Positions 22,068 through 33,775 are shown, counted from the first letter of the stretch. The stretch is DNA of 61,476 nucleotides from Xenoacremonium recifei (GCA_012184525.1 WOFQ01000093.1:1-61476), one strand, 5' to 3'. The notes: a model not told the origin generated them from the letters alone. Program-made: numbers and translations.

Positions 22068-22882
22068 GGTGAATTTATATAGTAATCCAAATCATATCAT
22101 TTTATTTATAAGATCCAGGGACTCTTGATGCAAGGGAGTATTCTTCTTCCATTACCTCCGCCGACATCCAGACCTTACGATTCACCCCATCGGAGATCTT
22201 TACCTACCCTATAGGCGTGCCAAGCAAAACAAATTATTATCTACAGTCCACGGATAGCTTCCTGTCTTCGTCTCTTAATCATACTCATGAAAGAATGACT
22301 AATTCTCTTCCTTTAGATGATTGATATTTTCGTAGTTTTCGATCAATTGTTCGTTTTTGTTGCAAGGCACCGTTTAAGCGCGCGAGTTAACTTACTCGCA
22401 ACTGTTGAATGTAGTCAACCATTTCCTAAAATGTCAAAAGCATAGATGTATTTGTAATCGGAATATGGTTATAGTCGCGGCTTTATATATAACAGATGTT
22501 AATTGAAACAATCCGGATAATTTGCGGCCTTATGTTTTGCCTTCTTCGCGAACCCCCTGTCTTGGAAAGTCAATAGCTCGAGGCTTAAAGTAAACATTAG
22601 CCAGAGGAAATCAACATAGGAATTAATCTAAACGAAGAAATATAGAGAGGAATGAATAAACTTCATGAAGAAGAGAAATTTACCATGACCTGCAGAGCTG
22701 TTCCAAAGTAGCGAGGTAAAGTGGCTTAACAACAATCTGCAGTTCTAAAGTAATTAATTGGTTATAAATTGTCATGGAGGCTAAAGTAGTCCTTTCAATG
22801 ATCTAGCTTTACAAGACTTGGGTCAATCCGGACAAGTTCTACACTTCTGAGCCATTGTTAGAGAGCACCTCGGCTTCAAGCA
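22068..22882. other. Long AT-rich intergenic stretch between convergent genes
   Basis: Joint 3' region of the glutaminase (plus) and sugar transporter (minus). No open frame with a recognisable motif, no repeat and no RNA gene was seen. Confidence 0.4.
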
Positions 22883-24827
22883 TTAAACTTTCTCGTTGTC
22901 TAGCCCGTCAGTAATTCTTGCATGCTTGAAGTCCCTGGCTTTGACATGATTTTCGAAGAGATAATCGATCTCGACGTATGATCTTCCCTTAGTCTCAGGA
23001 ACGAAAGTCCAAGTCAAGAGTGATGCCACAAAACTCAACCCAGCAAATATGAATCCCGTCTTGCCAACAAGGCCAGCAGAACCGGCACCGGGAGTGTAGA
23101 CATATGGGAATGCGAATGCAAAGACCCAAGCGGTGAAGGCATTAGTCAAGAATGCGATACCGGAGCTCTTCGCACGGAGTCTGACTGCCGAGACTTCAGT
23201 GGCAACAACTAGATATGCTGTTCCAAGGCCAGTTCCAAAGAAGAATGCGCAAAGAATAAGCATTGTTCCAATAGCCCTAATAGAAAATTAGTCAGTCATA
23301 GTTGAAGTCACTAGGGCGGAGGATGTAGAGCCTACCATGGCGATGACTTAGAATTGGGAAAGCATCCCGCGATCCCCATTCCCAAGTACATCAGACCTAC
23401 AATGATGGGGCTTCCCACCATGATGACTCTTCTACCAAGAGTTGACATTGCAAACCAACAGACTACGGTTGAAGCTAACAGCAGTCCGATGCCAATTTCT
23501 GCAATCTTGAAGGATTCCGTTGCGCTCATCCCACAGAGTTCCATGAAATATGTTCCATTGGCGATGATTGCGATGCCGCAGAATTGAGGAATGACGTTGA
23601 GGAGGATAATGATACCGGTACGTCGTCGGTCAGTACCCTTGAAGCAATCCATAAAGGTCACATCATCGCGCACCATAGCGACTTGACGTTCATGCTCAAA
23701 GGTTGCAACTAGCAGTGACACAGCATTACCACTGTCCGCCTTTGAACCATGGAGCCTTCGGTACGATTTCTGTGCGTCTGCGATGCGGGACTTGGAAACT
23801 AGGTAAGAGGGACTTTCAGGGATGACGAAGGCGACAACCATTGCTAGACCGGAGAGGACCCATTGGGTAGCGAACGGCAACTAGTAGTCGAGGATGAGTC
23901 TCAAAGATTCCGCGGGGGGTTGACGTTACGAACCAGGAAAGAGCTTTTGCTCATCATGGCAACGCGTTTGAAGACAATGGTGATGGATATGATCTGGCCA
24001 AAGGTCTGTCGCGAAGATGTCAGGCCTCCAAGATATACTAGTCTCGCTGTAACAGCTACTCACCGACATGAAGACGAAGAGTCCTAGCATTGGGCCACGG
24101 ATAACGGGCGTTGTTATTTCAGAGATGTAAGTCTGGCAGGTTGCGACGAGAAATCCCATGCCAATTCCCATACCGATCTTCGCCCACAAGAAGGCAATGC
24201 GTCTGGACAACATTTCGTCCATATATCCGGATCCGTAAGCGACCGCAACACCTAGGTACGGGGACCAGTTAGTCGTACTCACGGTATTTAAGGAAGTTAG
24301 TAGTTCAAAGACATACCCATAGCGGTGATCAATCCTCCGATGAAGAAGGACGTTTTTCTGCCGAATCTGTCCTGGATGAAGCCTCCAGAGACTGCGCCGG
24401 CCATGATTCCAATCTGAACAAACGCGGTCCAGAGGGATTGCCAGAGTGCAGGAAGACCTAGATATCCACCCATATCTTGGCCATACACCTCCCTGCATTG
24501 AGTCAGTTAGACCATGTTGAATTACGTCAAGCCTGAAGAGCTTTTCATGGACAACAGAGCATGAACCTACAGAAATCCTGGCAACGCCACGATTGCACCA
24601 CTGACGATGATGTCGTAGCCGTAGACAATTGGTCCCATTCCAACCATGACAGAGTAACAGACTACCCTTGGGTTCGCCTTGAGGGCCTCCCACATAGTTT
24701 CCATGGGCGCCTCAGGGGCACTGTCCGTCGTGATTTCAACATGTTCGGCCAGTTGCTTGACGCTGGGCAGCTCGGACGGCTGATTCTCGGTCATGATCGC
24801 TCGAGGCACTTTGATGCCTTTCTGCAA
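22883..24827 (-). CDS. MFS sugar transporter (sugar porter family)
   Basis: Six exons, complement(22883-23276, 23336-23880, 23934-24005, 24064-24251, 24317-24492, 24571-24827), give 543 residues with 12 spans. Sugar-porter motifs: GYDIIVSGAI in span 1, DRFGRKTS in loop 2-3, YISEITTPVIRG after span 4, PFATQWV and PESPSYLVSKSR after span 6, LGRRVIMV in loop 8-9 and PETKGRSYVEIDYLF after span 12. It belongs to the alpha-glucoside/maltose-like branch that also contains the permease at 2719-4600, but with lower similarity to MalP. Its substrate is unknown; the neighbouring GH78 protein suggests a plant-derived sugar. An in-frame ATG at 24794 (MTENQP) is an alternative start. It is divergent from the esterase gene across about 400 bp. 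Confidence 0.86.
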
Positions 24828-25237
24828 TAGCTACTTGACCGTCAGAAATCCAGCAATAGAGGAAGGGAGAAGGCAAATTGAGAGATGGAGAAGGATCTGC
24901 CCCTCTTCCCCATGGGGCTCCAGTCCTGTTACCCCATACTTATAACGTAGATAGCTATCTCATCCCCGCACTCAAAAAGGCTCTAGACTCGGGACTTAGC
25001 TTCGGCCGAGGGACCACCCGAGGATAGAGATGACAATACGACGACGAGTCAAGGAATCTAGACCCCCGTCGAACGATGCAAGGGGCTTATTCGGTGTATC
25101 TGAGTCCGAGCCAAGCGAGCTTCAGGCATGGCCAGCTGACCATGTCACTAGCTCGCATGATAAATGAGCGAAGCCGGCGCAAACTGGCTGATTCGTATCT
25201 CAGCCCGAAGCCAACACGCCAATTCCCCCACCACACA
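24828..25237. other. Divergent promoter of sugar transporter and esterase
   Basis: CTTATAACGTAG near 24940 is a possible TATA-like element. An open frame continues upstream of 25238 to an ATG at 25076, but those 54 residues show no conserved feature. Nothing else was noticed. Confidence 0.35.
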
Positions 25238-26239
25238 ATGACACGCTCGGCATCAACAGTCCCGTTCGATGAAGAACTGGGGGAATTCCTGTGGAACTTG
25301 CAAAGTCGCGGGTCTTGGCCGCCACTTTCTCGCGAGACAGTACATGTGCAGAGACTAGGTCAACAGAGCAAATCTACGCCTGAAGTCGTTCTCACAGACG
25401 ATGAGATTACGCATAATGAATTGGTAATCCCTGGGCCCGACGGCAACCAGATTACACTTTCCATCCTCCGCCACAGAGATTCGGTAGTAGACAACTCGCC
25501 AGTCTGCTTCTACGTTCATGGTGGTGGCATGGTCTCCGGCTCACGGTTATCGGGCGTGTCCAATCTATTCCCCTGGATCAAGCAGTTTAACGTTGTTGTC
25601 GTGAGCATTGAATACCGACTTGCTCCTGAGCATCCATACCCAGCCGCCATCAGGGACTGCTACGCCGGTCTAAGCTGGTTAAGCGACCAGGGTGCGGATG
25701 TCTTGAAAACTGATTCAAAGCGGATCATTGTGGTTGGGGATTCGGCTGGAGGAGGAATCGCTACAGGGACGATGCTGATGGCTCGCGATCGAGGAGGTCC
25801 CAAGGTTCTAGCCCAGTGTCTAATGTGCCCCATGTTAGACAGCCGGATGGTCACTGCGTCAAGCCAACAATTCATGAACCTGGGACTTTGGACAGGAGTT
25901 AATAACATTGCGGGCTGGGAGATGTACCTGAACGGTCTGGACGTCAGTAGTCCAGAAGCCGTTTATGCGTCCCCAGTGCTTGCAACTGACCTGGTTGGTC
26001 TACCCCAGACCTTCATTGATGTTGGATCCGCAGAGGTATTCCGAGATGAGGACATTGCCTTCGGCATGAAGCTGTCCGAGCAGGGAGTTCCTGTGGAGAT
26101 GCATGTTTGGTCAGGAGCTTGGCACGGGTTTGATCAGCTGTGTCCAGGCGCCAGGGTGTCAAAGGCTTGCAAGGCTGCGCGGCTGGCTTGGATTCAACGT
26201 ATTTTGGTGGACGCGAGTCCTCGCGGTGAAAGGAAATAA
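25238..26239 (+). CDS. Alpha/beta-hydrolase fold-3 esterase/lipase (HSL family)
   Basis: Single exon; 333 residues from ATG 25238 (MTRSAST), my preferred start because it gives the usual length for the family. An in-frame ATG at 25076 adds 54 residues of no recognised similarity. Residues counted from 25238: oxyanion-hole motif HGGG (94-97), nucleophile elbow GDSAG (167-171, Ser169), acid region in DVGSAEVFRDED (about 261-272) and catalytic His in WHGFD (His296). HSL-type esterases cleave short acyl esters or lactones. The first acidic residue of the usual D-x-x-R-D motif is Glu here, as in many fungal homologues. There is no signal peptide, so it is probably cytosolic. The adjacent transporter and GH78 protein may feed it acylated sugars (inference). 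Confidence 0.87.
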   Translation: MTRSASTVPFDEELGEFLWNLQSRGSWPPLSRETVHVQRLGQQSKSTPEVVLTDDEITHNELVIPGPDGNQITLSILRHRDSVVDNSPVCFYVHGGGMVSGSRLSGVSNLFPWIKQFNVVVVSIEYRLAPEHPYPAAIRDCYAGLSWLSDQGADVLKTDSKRIIVVGDSAGGGIATGTMLMARDRGGPKVLAQCLMCPMLDSRMVTASSQQFMNLGLWTGVNNIAGWEMYLNGLDVSSPEAVYASPVLATDLVGLPQTFIDVGSAEVFRDEDIAFGMKLSEQGVPVEMHVWSGAWHGFDQLCPGARVSKACKAARLAWIQRILVDASPRGERK

Positions 26240-26815
26240 CACGAGGGATAGATCTGCCTGGGAAGTGTTTGTTATTAAGCATTCATCGTATAGATTGCAA
26301 ATAATTTGCCTAAATGTTGAGAGCGGGAAGCCTTAACAAAGGTCAAAGAGCATTACCCCTATGAATACGAAATGATTTCTACCGCTCTGTTGATCCCATA
26401 TCTCGGAACTGATTGCCCTTATTTCCCGCCTTGAGGTTGTAGATACCAAGGAGGCTCCTAGTCTGAGTCGCCCATGAGGATGAGCAAAGTCCAACCTTGA
26501 GAGCATCTCGGTCTCGGTGTATTTTCTTCCGAATATAGCATGTGACATTTTAGCAGGGACTAGTCACGATTCGCTTCGTTGTAATGTTTCCCCGTGTTGA
26601 GTTCAATTATGTCTCGTCTCTGATAACAGCTCGGGCGGTCTAGGCCCCGAAGAGGAGCTCGGCCGATACAGTGCCCGATCAATAGCTTGGTCAATAACGC
26701 GAAAGGCGGGGAATTACCACTAACAATGCAACCTACAAATGGAAACCAACTCCTTCGAACAGCTCTGATTTAACCTGCAACCATCTCTAATTTATCCCAC
26801 TATCGCCGTTGCAGG
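26240..26815. other. Intergenic, promoter of the GH78 gene
   Basis: Contains CTCGGCCGATACAG near 26658, which only partly resembles the CGG-N6-CGG motif of the 46-58 kb block (second CGG missing), so it is not counted. Nothing else was seen. Confidence 0.35.
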
Positions 26816-29388
26816 ATGTCGCAACCCGCTGGCTTCCCCTCGGCAGCTGCTGAATGGATATGGTTGGATGGATACGATGACACGGAAGGATGCGGCCAGT
26901 TCGTTCTATTGCGCAAGACGTTTACCCTGTCCGCAATCCCTCGCCAACCAATCTTGCTTCATGTATCTGCAGACACCAGGTATAGGCTTTTCCTCAACAG
27001 TCAAAGCATCAGCTTTGGTCCGTCCAAGAGCTATCCTGGGCGCTGGATCTATGAGAGCGTCGACGTGAGACCTTTCCTTCGTAAAGGCACCAACGTTCTT
27101 GCTGCAAGAGTGTTGCGATTTTCTAGTTCGCACCATGGATGTCTGTCAATGGCACGAACACCGTTTCCCGGCCTCATTCTTAGTTGTGAAATCGACGTAG
27201 GTTTACCCAACTCCTCTCTCACTTGAGTGTAGATTCATTCAACCTCAACACGTATCAAGCCATGATCTAACCGAGGACCAGGACCAAACTATCTTATCGG
27301 ATGCCTCCTGGAAGGCCAAGAAAGATGATTCTGTCCAGCTTGTTGATAGTTCGGACTGGGACCTCCGCCTTGGACTTCAATTTCTATGCCTCAACGAAAG
27401 GGTAGATGCACGCCTTTCTAATCGAAATTGGCTCGATGCATCATTCGATGACTCCCATTGGCCGATGGCCGTTCTACAAACCGGTAATCCTAAGAACATG
27501 CCGACTCTCAGCCCCCGACGACTATTCGCCCGCGAAATACCCGCTCTGACGGAAGAATTCTCCCGTTTCGACAAAGTTGTGCAGTCTTCGGATTCGAGTC
27601 TGAATCAGCAGTGGGCGGAGTTGCTAAACGGGAAGACGACGTCACTAACCCTAACTCCTAGTTCAACGCATTTTGTTGAGTTCTCTGCGGAGGTATGAGC
27701 CCCTTCTCAACAATGTTTCAATTCCTAACTTGACGAATTATCAGAAATTAATGACCGGATTCATCGACCTTAAATGCCAGTTCGAAGGCTCCGACGACAG
27801 CGCCCCTTCGCTTGAGCTTCTCTACTCCGAATGTTACGAGCCAGTCCCGGAGCCTGGCAAGCGCCGAATCAAAGGTGATAGGACAGATCACAAGACGGGG
27901 AGTCTGATGGGGACCAAAGACTTCTATACTCCTCACCAAGGACAGAACCATTACTCTCCATTCTGGTGGCGCACCTTTCGCTACATCCGCCTAACTATTG
28001 TTACCAAGAGCGATCCTCTAGTGCTAAGCGACCTTACCTATCGGTCCACATACTATCCGTTGGAAGTCGGGACAACAGTGAAGACGCCTTCAACACTTTT
28101 CACAAGTCTATGGGACATTTCGTTACATACCCTACGATCTTGCATGCACGAGACGTTTGAGGATTGTCCTTATTATGAGCAAAATCAGTTCGTCATGGAC
28201 TCTCGAAGCCAAATGCTCTTCGCCTATAACGTCTCTAGAGACGACCGGTTAGCTCGCAAGACGATGCAAGAATTCTTTGCGTCCCGCAGAGATGATGGTT
28301 TAGTAGACACATATTTTCCCAACAAGGATCGGCCCATCAGCATCCCTACGTTTTCGTTATTCTGGGTTTTGATGATTTACGACCACATGGTGTACTTTGG
28401 AGACGAGAAGCTCGTGAAGAAATACATTGGCGCCGTCGATGGGGTTCTCGGTTATTTTGATGACAGGGTCAATGAGCTTGGGCTTGTAGGCCGCTTTGAC
28501 TCTGACTGCTGGCCTTTCATAGATTGGGCCGAAGGTTGGTTCACTCCAGGACTAGGAATTAAAGGCGTCGGCAGTCCCAAGGTCTACCATCGATGCGGCG
28601 CCGCAACCTATCATAGCTTGGTCTACGCTCACACACTTCTAAAGGCGGCAGAGTTATGTCGATTCCTTGGGAGATATGACACCGCCAAAGAATACGAAGA
28701 TCGACAGAGACAGATCATCGCAGCTGTTCGAAAACACTGTTACGATCCATCCACCGGATTCTTCTTAGATGGCCCTGGCGCCACAGAAGAGCGAAGTCAA
28801 CACGTTCAGATATTCGCCGTACTGTCGGGCTGTGTGGAAGGAGAGCAAGCCAAGAGACTCATGCAACGGACAATTTTGAACCGCGAGTATCACAAGTTAG
28901 CTAAAGCCAGCTTTGCCATGGGCTATTACATGTTCCGAGCAGCCAGCCAGGCTGGCGTATACGAGGAGTGTTGGGATGCCCTCATCCAACCATGGAAAAG
29001 AATGATTGCCGACAACCTCACTACGTGGGCGGAAGGAGACAGCATGGTACGAAGCGACTGTCATGCATGGAGTGCTACGCCTCTGTACGAGATCTGCAGC
29101 GAAGTTATCGGAGTCCAGGTCAGAAGCAAGGCTTACGTGAAGAAGGTATTGCGTGAAGACGGAGATCTGCAAGTTCGGGTCCGCCCGAGAAGAGATCTGT
29201 CGGATCAGATAGAGGCCAGCTTTGTAATTGACGAGACGAGTGGCGACAGACTTTATGTATCATGGAAAAGAGGTGGTGACCTGGTCCTCGGCAGTACAAA
29301 AGACCAGGTTGTCCACCTCTGGAGTAGTTTCGGATGGGAAATCAAGAAAGTAGGTGCATGGGTACATCAACCCATAGCTCTTCACTAG
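26816..29388 (+). CDS. GH78 alpha-L-rhamnosidase-like protein
   Basis: Three exons (26816-27196, 27282-27692, 27745-29388) encode 811 residues. The first intron (85 nt, GTAGGT donor, CTAAC branch, ACCAG acceptor) joins SCEID to DQTILSDASWKA. The N-terminal part is a carbohydrate-binding, beta-sandwich-type region (WIWLDG..., VSADTRYRLFLNSQ, GPSKSYPGRW), followed by the (alpha/alpha)6 catalytic domain. Catalytic-region signatures are ETFEDCPYYEQNQFVMDSR, FDSDCWPFIDWAEGW, NLTTWAEGD and SDCHAWSATPLYE, matching the GH78 family. GH78 enzymes remove alpha-1,2/1,4/1,6-linked L-rhamnose from flavonoid glycosides, pectin or saponins. There is no signal peptide, so it likely acts inside the cell on imported glycosides, which fits the nearby sugar transporter. 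It is a family call; rhamnosidase activity is not proven by sequence. Confidence 0.82.
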
Positions 29389-29632
29389 ACAGAAAGAAAA
29401 CCTAGACTCAACACCAAGACTTTTTCTAAAAGTGTTCTCAGATGAGGGCCCGCTGCTGTTACCAGACAGGGACGCGGAGCTTGCATAACGGCAGTCACTT
29501 CACAAGACAGGTGTGGATAAAATGTATTTATATCAGTCTTCTCAGACCAGACGGATCTTCATTGGCAAGGCTCAATGAGGGCCTTCTTCTTGTGGAGATA
29601 CTACATCTAAATCTCTCCCTTAGTTATATCTT

Positions 29633-30222
29633 TCAATACTTGGCCTTGTCATCCGGATGAGGTGGGACCTCCTTTGTATCGAGGGGCACGTAGAGCTGAT
29701 CGTAATCAATTTTCCGCGTCACAAACCTAGCAAGAGCATTAGTTCGTCACGTCCTTTAGAATTGCCCAACCTTGAGGACATCGCGTGGCTTACTTCATCA
29801 CCTCGGGGTCTACCAAACGAGTATTGAGACCCATGAATGGGGTGGTTTGCTCTTTTATCGGCCACCAATAACACCTACAGCAAACACCCAACATATCAGA
29901 TCTGGTCTCGTACGAATTACGGTATTTTTAATGAGTTCTCAACTTACATGCACCCGCACTTGGAGCAGAAGTCAAAGGAGTGATCACGGTCGCCCCAGAT
30001 GTATTTGGTTGTTGCGCCGCCCTCCTTAATGTCAACCTTCACTTCAGCAGGGTCATAGTATCCCCAAGCTACGGCATAGCGACGGCAGAGGGTGCATTGG
30101 CATTCGTTGACTTCATCGGGCCGGCGTGGTGCGGTGACGGTAATGTCACCACAGTGGCACGTGGCTTTGATGGGAGTGTCGGATGCTTGTCGTTGTGCCA
30201 TGTTTGCCGCGCGAGTGATCAA
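29633..30222 (-). CDS. GFA/CENP-V domain zinc protein (glutathione-dependent formaldehyde-activating family)
   Basis: Three exons, complement(29633-29726, 29794-29874, 29948-30222), give 149 residues; starting at 30201 (MAQRQA) gives 142 and is more likely by context. Zinc ligands are readable in order: CHCGD, then ECQCTLC and, near the exon 1/2 join, FCSKCGCM. The remainder YWWPI..., GLNTRLVDPEVMK and DYDQLYVPLD fits the fold's end. The family binds zinc through these Cys pairs; some members condense formaldehyde with glutathione, but most fungal members are uncharacterised. Cytosolic. No neighbour gives a pathway clue. Confidence 0.84.
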
Positions 30223-30562
30223 TCAACAAATGGAATTGAACTGGGACGAAGAGAGTAGCTGTCTTATATGTTTGTGGCAACTCATCCATGCTGATTGGTG
30301 AGAAGTCCGCCTAGGTGGGAACCCTTAAGTGTGAAAGATTGTGCATTCGGTACTGCATCTCTGCTAAGCGCTGTTTACCCGCACTGGTCCAGATTCGTAC
30401 TACGAGTGGAATAATTATTAACGGATGAAAAGTCTTGGATGCACAAATTTATTCACTGGAATTTAAATTCCTTATCAACTTCAAACCTTCCTATCTAGGA
30501 AGTCTCAGACCTTTGCACAGCCGTCGCTACCCTACACTACCCTCCATTTTTGGTGTAAGTCA
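30223..30562. other. Intergenic between GFA and TPR genes
   Basis: Promoter of the GFA gene (minus) and 3' side of the TPR gene. Nothing further seen. Confidence 0.35.
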
Positions 30563-31756
30563 TTATTTGGTGCTTTTGGCCATCTTTTCTTCCCAATTCT
30601 TCAAAGACTTTGACCAAGCCATATACTTAAGATGGTCTAGCGGTGTAAGCCCAACTGCTCGACGTATAACCTTCCCCGCTTCAATTAGGTCTTCTACTTC
30701 GCCTGTGCGATCATATCGGGTCTCCAACTTCATCCCAAGACTAAGGAGGTAAGTCGGTAGCTCGGGATGATCTTCAGGTACGGTATCAATCGCGCGTGAT
30801 GCGAGCTTGATTGCCTCGTTGAGGTCGTCAGCGCCTCCAGTGACGCCGTACCGACGGCCGAGCTTATCAGCCAGCGAGTTCAGACGCAAAGGCAGATCAG
30901 GATGCTCTGATGGGGTGATGGAAATTGTATACTGAGATAGCTGCACCGCTTCCTGGAGATGTGCCATGTTCCCATTGTGTGTATACAACAATTCGAGCTG
31001 GTTCGCCACGTTGGACAGCCACACACCAAGACTAGGATCCGCTTTCGCTGTCATGGTTGCGGCCTTGCGTGAAGATTGGATTGCCCGCTCTAAGTCTTCA
31101 ATATTTCCGCCGTACTCATATCGCTTCTGCAGCTCGACGCTCAAGTTATTCAGTCGGCTGGCCAAATCCGGATCATTTTGCTGGGTAAGGCTGATAGACC
31201 GTGAACACACGTTGATGGCCTCATCAAGATCTTCTATGTTGACTTCCCGCTCGTACTTCCGCAGCAGAATTGTCCCCAGGTTATTGAGAGTCCCAGAGAA
31301 ACCCGGATGGTTCTCCGGTGTCAGTGCGGCGGCCTGTCGAGACACTTTCACTGCTTCGTCGAGGTCGTTGACATGTCCAGTTCGTTCATACAACTGCCCC
31401 AAGATGGCACCCAAATTGTTTAACGCCATGACCAATTTGGGGGAATCATCAGGTAGGATTTCCACGGCTCTATGAGACAGCTGCGTAGCTTCTCTGAGAT
31501 CCGTCATTTGCCCTGTTTGATCGAAGCGAAGACTGAGGTTTGACGCCAGGTTGCCGATCGCGTCTACGTAGCTGGCATGGTCTTTCGGACAAGCAGCTAT
31601 GGCACGATGTGATACTCGGATCATCGAATCCAGTTCTTCAAGGTCTCCTGACCGCTCATAGGTAGCGTAGATGCTGCTCTCTAGCCTCATGAGCTGTTGG
31701 CTTAGAGCAAGATCGGGACCGCCCTCGGAGCTATCTTCTGATGGGGTGAAGTCCAT
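30563..31756 (-). CDS. Tetratricopeptide-repeat protein, eight 45-residue repeats
   Basis: Single exon, 397 residues. From about residue 40 it consists of eight tandem units of 45 residues, each opening with D/E-L-x-E-A, then xxxxSRxAxxxxPxxHPxL, xxxLNNLxxxLxxRY and a closing xTGxxE/D. The repeat matches the 45-residue TPR of fungal NLR (NB-ARC) and CHAT-protease proteins, where such repeats sense or bind a ligand. Here neither an NB-ARC nor a CHAT domain is present: the reading frame has a stop after the eighth repeat (LKNWEEKMAKSTK), and none of the downstream sequence resembles a CHAT domain. It may be a free TPR scaffold, or a truncated relative of a TPR-CHAT protein. Cytosolic. Function unknown. 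Confidence 0.8.
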   Translation of the reverse strand: MDFTPSEDSSEGGPDLALSQQLMRLESSIYATYERSGDLEELDSMIRVSHRAIAACPKDHASYVDAIGNLASNLSLRFDQTGQMTDLREATQLSHRAVEILPDDSPKLVMALNNLGAILGQLYERTGHVNDLDEAVKVSRQAAALTPENHPGFSGTLNNLGTILLRKYEREVNIEDLDEAINVCSRSISLTQQNDPDLASRLNNLSVELQKRYEYGGNIEDLERAIQSSRKAATMTAKADPSLGVWLSNVANQLELLYTHNGNMAHLQEAVQLSQYTISITPSEHPDLPLRLNSLADKLGRRYGVTGGADDLNEAIKLASRAIDTVPEDHPELPTYLLSLGMKLETRYDRTGEVEDLIEAGKVIRRAVGLTPLDHLKYMAWSKSLKNWEEKMAKSTK

Positions 31757-32755
31757 GTCCGCCTCGACCTGTTAATTATCTCTTTGGGGTGCTTGTATGT
31801 CGTCGTTCGGCCTCGTCTATGAAGAAGAGGTAGCATGAGTAAAAGAAGTGTAAAAGGAATCAGGTAGTTGATATGGCCATTTCGACTGCGCCTCGCGCGG
31901 AGCCGGGATGCATGCCGGCATGTCGGAATAAGGGCGTGGCAGTGCTCGTCAACCGATCAGCGGAAGGGTCTACAGGGACCCCGCCCAGGGAACCATGTAT
32001 ACTCCTCTTGTCACTTCAATGCTCGGGCTCATGCCAATAATGAACGCACTGGAGGGCCCAAGGTGTTGTGCTGGCGACCCCCCCTTCCGGACGCTGTATC
32101 AATCGTCAGACTGAAATCTCCATAACCCAGTCATTGTCTTCCTCCTTCTTTATTGGAAATGGTCTCCCTCCAGATTTTCTACGTCAGAACTGTTGGCGCA
32201 GTTGGGAAGCTAGATCGATCGTGACTCTCGTCGCCAGCAAAGACAGGAAAGCTGAGAATTCTATTTGGGCAATTTGGATCCCTCTTGGGCCGTTTTCTAT
32301 TGGGTTTAGATCATGGGGACTCTAGTCGTGCATGCATATTAAGCAACGGAAGCATGAATAGTTGAAGAAAATTTGTTAAAATGTCGAGCACGAACGACCA
32401 TGAAGAAGCCCCTTACTAGCTCGTCCGTCATTAAACTCGTTTGCGCCAACAAGATGATCATCTCCTATATTGTGGGACCGCCGTCTGGGGTCTGGGGAAG
32501 TAAGCCAATAGTAAGACACTGATCCTCGATATCGAGACGCGCTCTCGGCAGTTGCATGTCAGCTCGGCGCTCAAGTTGGGCCGACGGGGTTTACTGTAAG
32601 GCTCAATTCATTCATTACGCCCTTCCGATACATGGCGAGGCAGACTCTAGCGCTCAAAACTTCAACGTCGGCACTCCCTGGCCTGGAGTCAATTGCTTGC
32701 ATCTCTCCCTTTCACACATCCTCTCTACAAGCGAATTTGATGGTGCCATAAGTCA
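31757..32755. other. Long intergenic stretch, no supported gene
   Basis: A 1-kb divergent promoter between the TPR gene and the membrane-protein gene. Short open frames (31868-32125, 32068-32325, 32556-32759) lack motifs and splice partners. No repeat was recognised. Confidence 0.4.
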
Positions 32756-33775
32756 ATGAGCTTTACTATGACAACAGCCACTGTAACATCTTTTACATCC
32801 TTCACGAACCTAGGACCCCTAAGAACACCAACGTCATTTCCCGATGACTGCCTTTCAAGCTTGTTCGACTTCAATACCAATGGCCTGGGGCTCCAGTGGA
32901 CGTACGGGACACAGGGTTGCGCTTTATCTACTTGTTGTCCGTCGGGGAACTTCTACACCGAGGGACTTCAATGGATGACTAGCTACTATTCACCCGGTGT
33001 CTGCCCGTCATCGTATAAAACATGTGCGCCACCTCCGTCTCCTACTGCCCTGAGTTCTTCGGCGGGAGAGACAATTGCATTCTGCTGTCCTCAAGGTAAG
33101 TTCATCCTACAAATGCAACCTAGCTAGTTTTAACCATCTTAATCAGACTACTACTGTCCAAATACCACTCCAGGCTCTCAATATATTGCTTGTTTTAGTC
33201 TTCTTTCCACTTCCACGAGCATCATCGTTCTAGACAACATCTTTGATCAGAGCACAATCTCCACGTCGCCTTACACCATCCCATCAACATTGGCGAACGA
33301 GTATCAAATCGCGTATCCAATCCAAGTTCGCTGGAAAGCTGGCGACTTCGATTCAGGAGCTAGTACCTCCACCAACGCAGCCAAGACCGGTTCCTCCGCA
33401 ACCGACACTACGCACACTTCCCATGCACGCACGAGCAGCCTTGGAACAGGGGCGATAGTGGGAATAGCTATTGGGGGCTTCTTACTCCTCCTGAGTGTAA
33501 TTGTTGCAGCTTTCTTCATCATTCGTACGAAGAGGAAGCGCCGTAACCCAACGTCTGATAATGGGAATGTGGATCCTTCATCAAAGCATTCTAATAGTGA
33601 TGCTGGTTTATACTACTTCAAGCCGGAACTTGACTCCCAGGTCATGTCGCTGCAAGCTGATACACGGGGAGAGTTGACACCAGAGACGTGTCAGCAAATA
33701 TATCAAGCCCAGTCACAAAATAGCCAACACCCTGTTGAACTACAAGGTGATCTTGGCGGTCATGAGTTGAGATGA
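32756..33775 (+). CDS. Cys-rich single-pass membrane protein with Ser/Thr stalk
   Basis: Two exons (32756-33095, 33147-33775) encode 322 residues. The ectodomain (about 1-190) has conserved-looking Cys pairs (GCALSTCCP, CAPP..., AFCCPQDYYC), as in fungal wall-facing receptors. A Ser/Thr-rich stalk (about 200-225) follows, then one hydrophobic span GAIVGIAIGGFLLLLSVIVA (about 230-252), a stop-transfer RTKRKRR and a 75-residue cytosolic tail. The layout resembles Mid2/Wsc-type sensors and many anonymous fungal membrane proteins. I cannot see a normal N-terminal signal peptide, so insertion may be by the internal span, or the annotated start is too late. Function unknown. Confidence 0.7.

Noticed and set aside
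26651..26670. Partial match to the CGG-N6-CGG motif (CTCGGCCGATACAG)
   Set aside because: The second CGG is missing, so it does not meet the two-half-site criterion.
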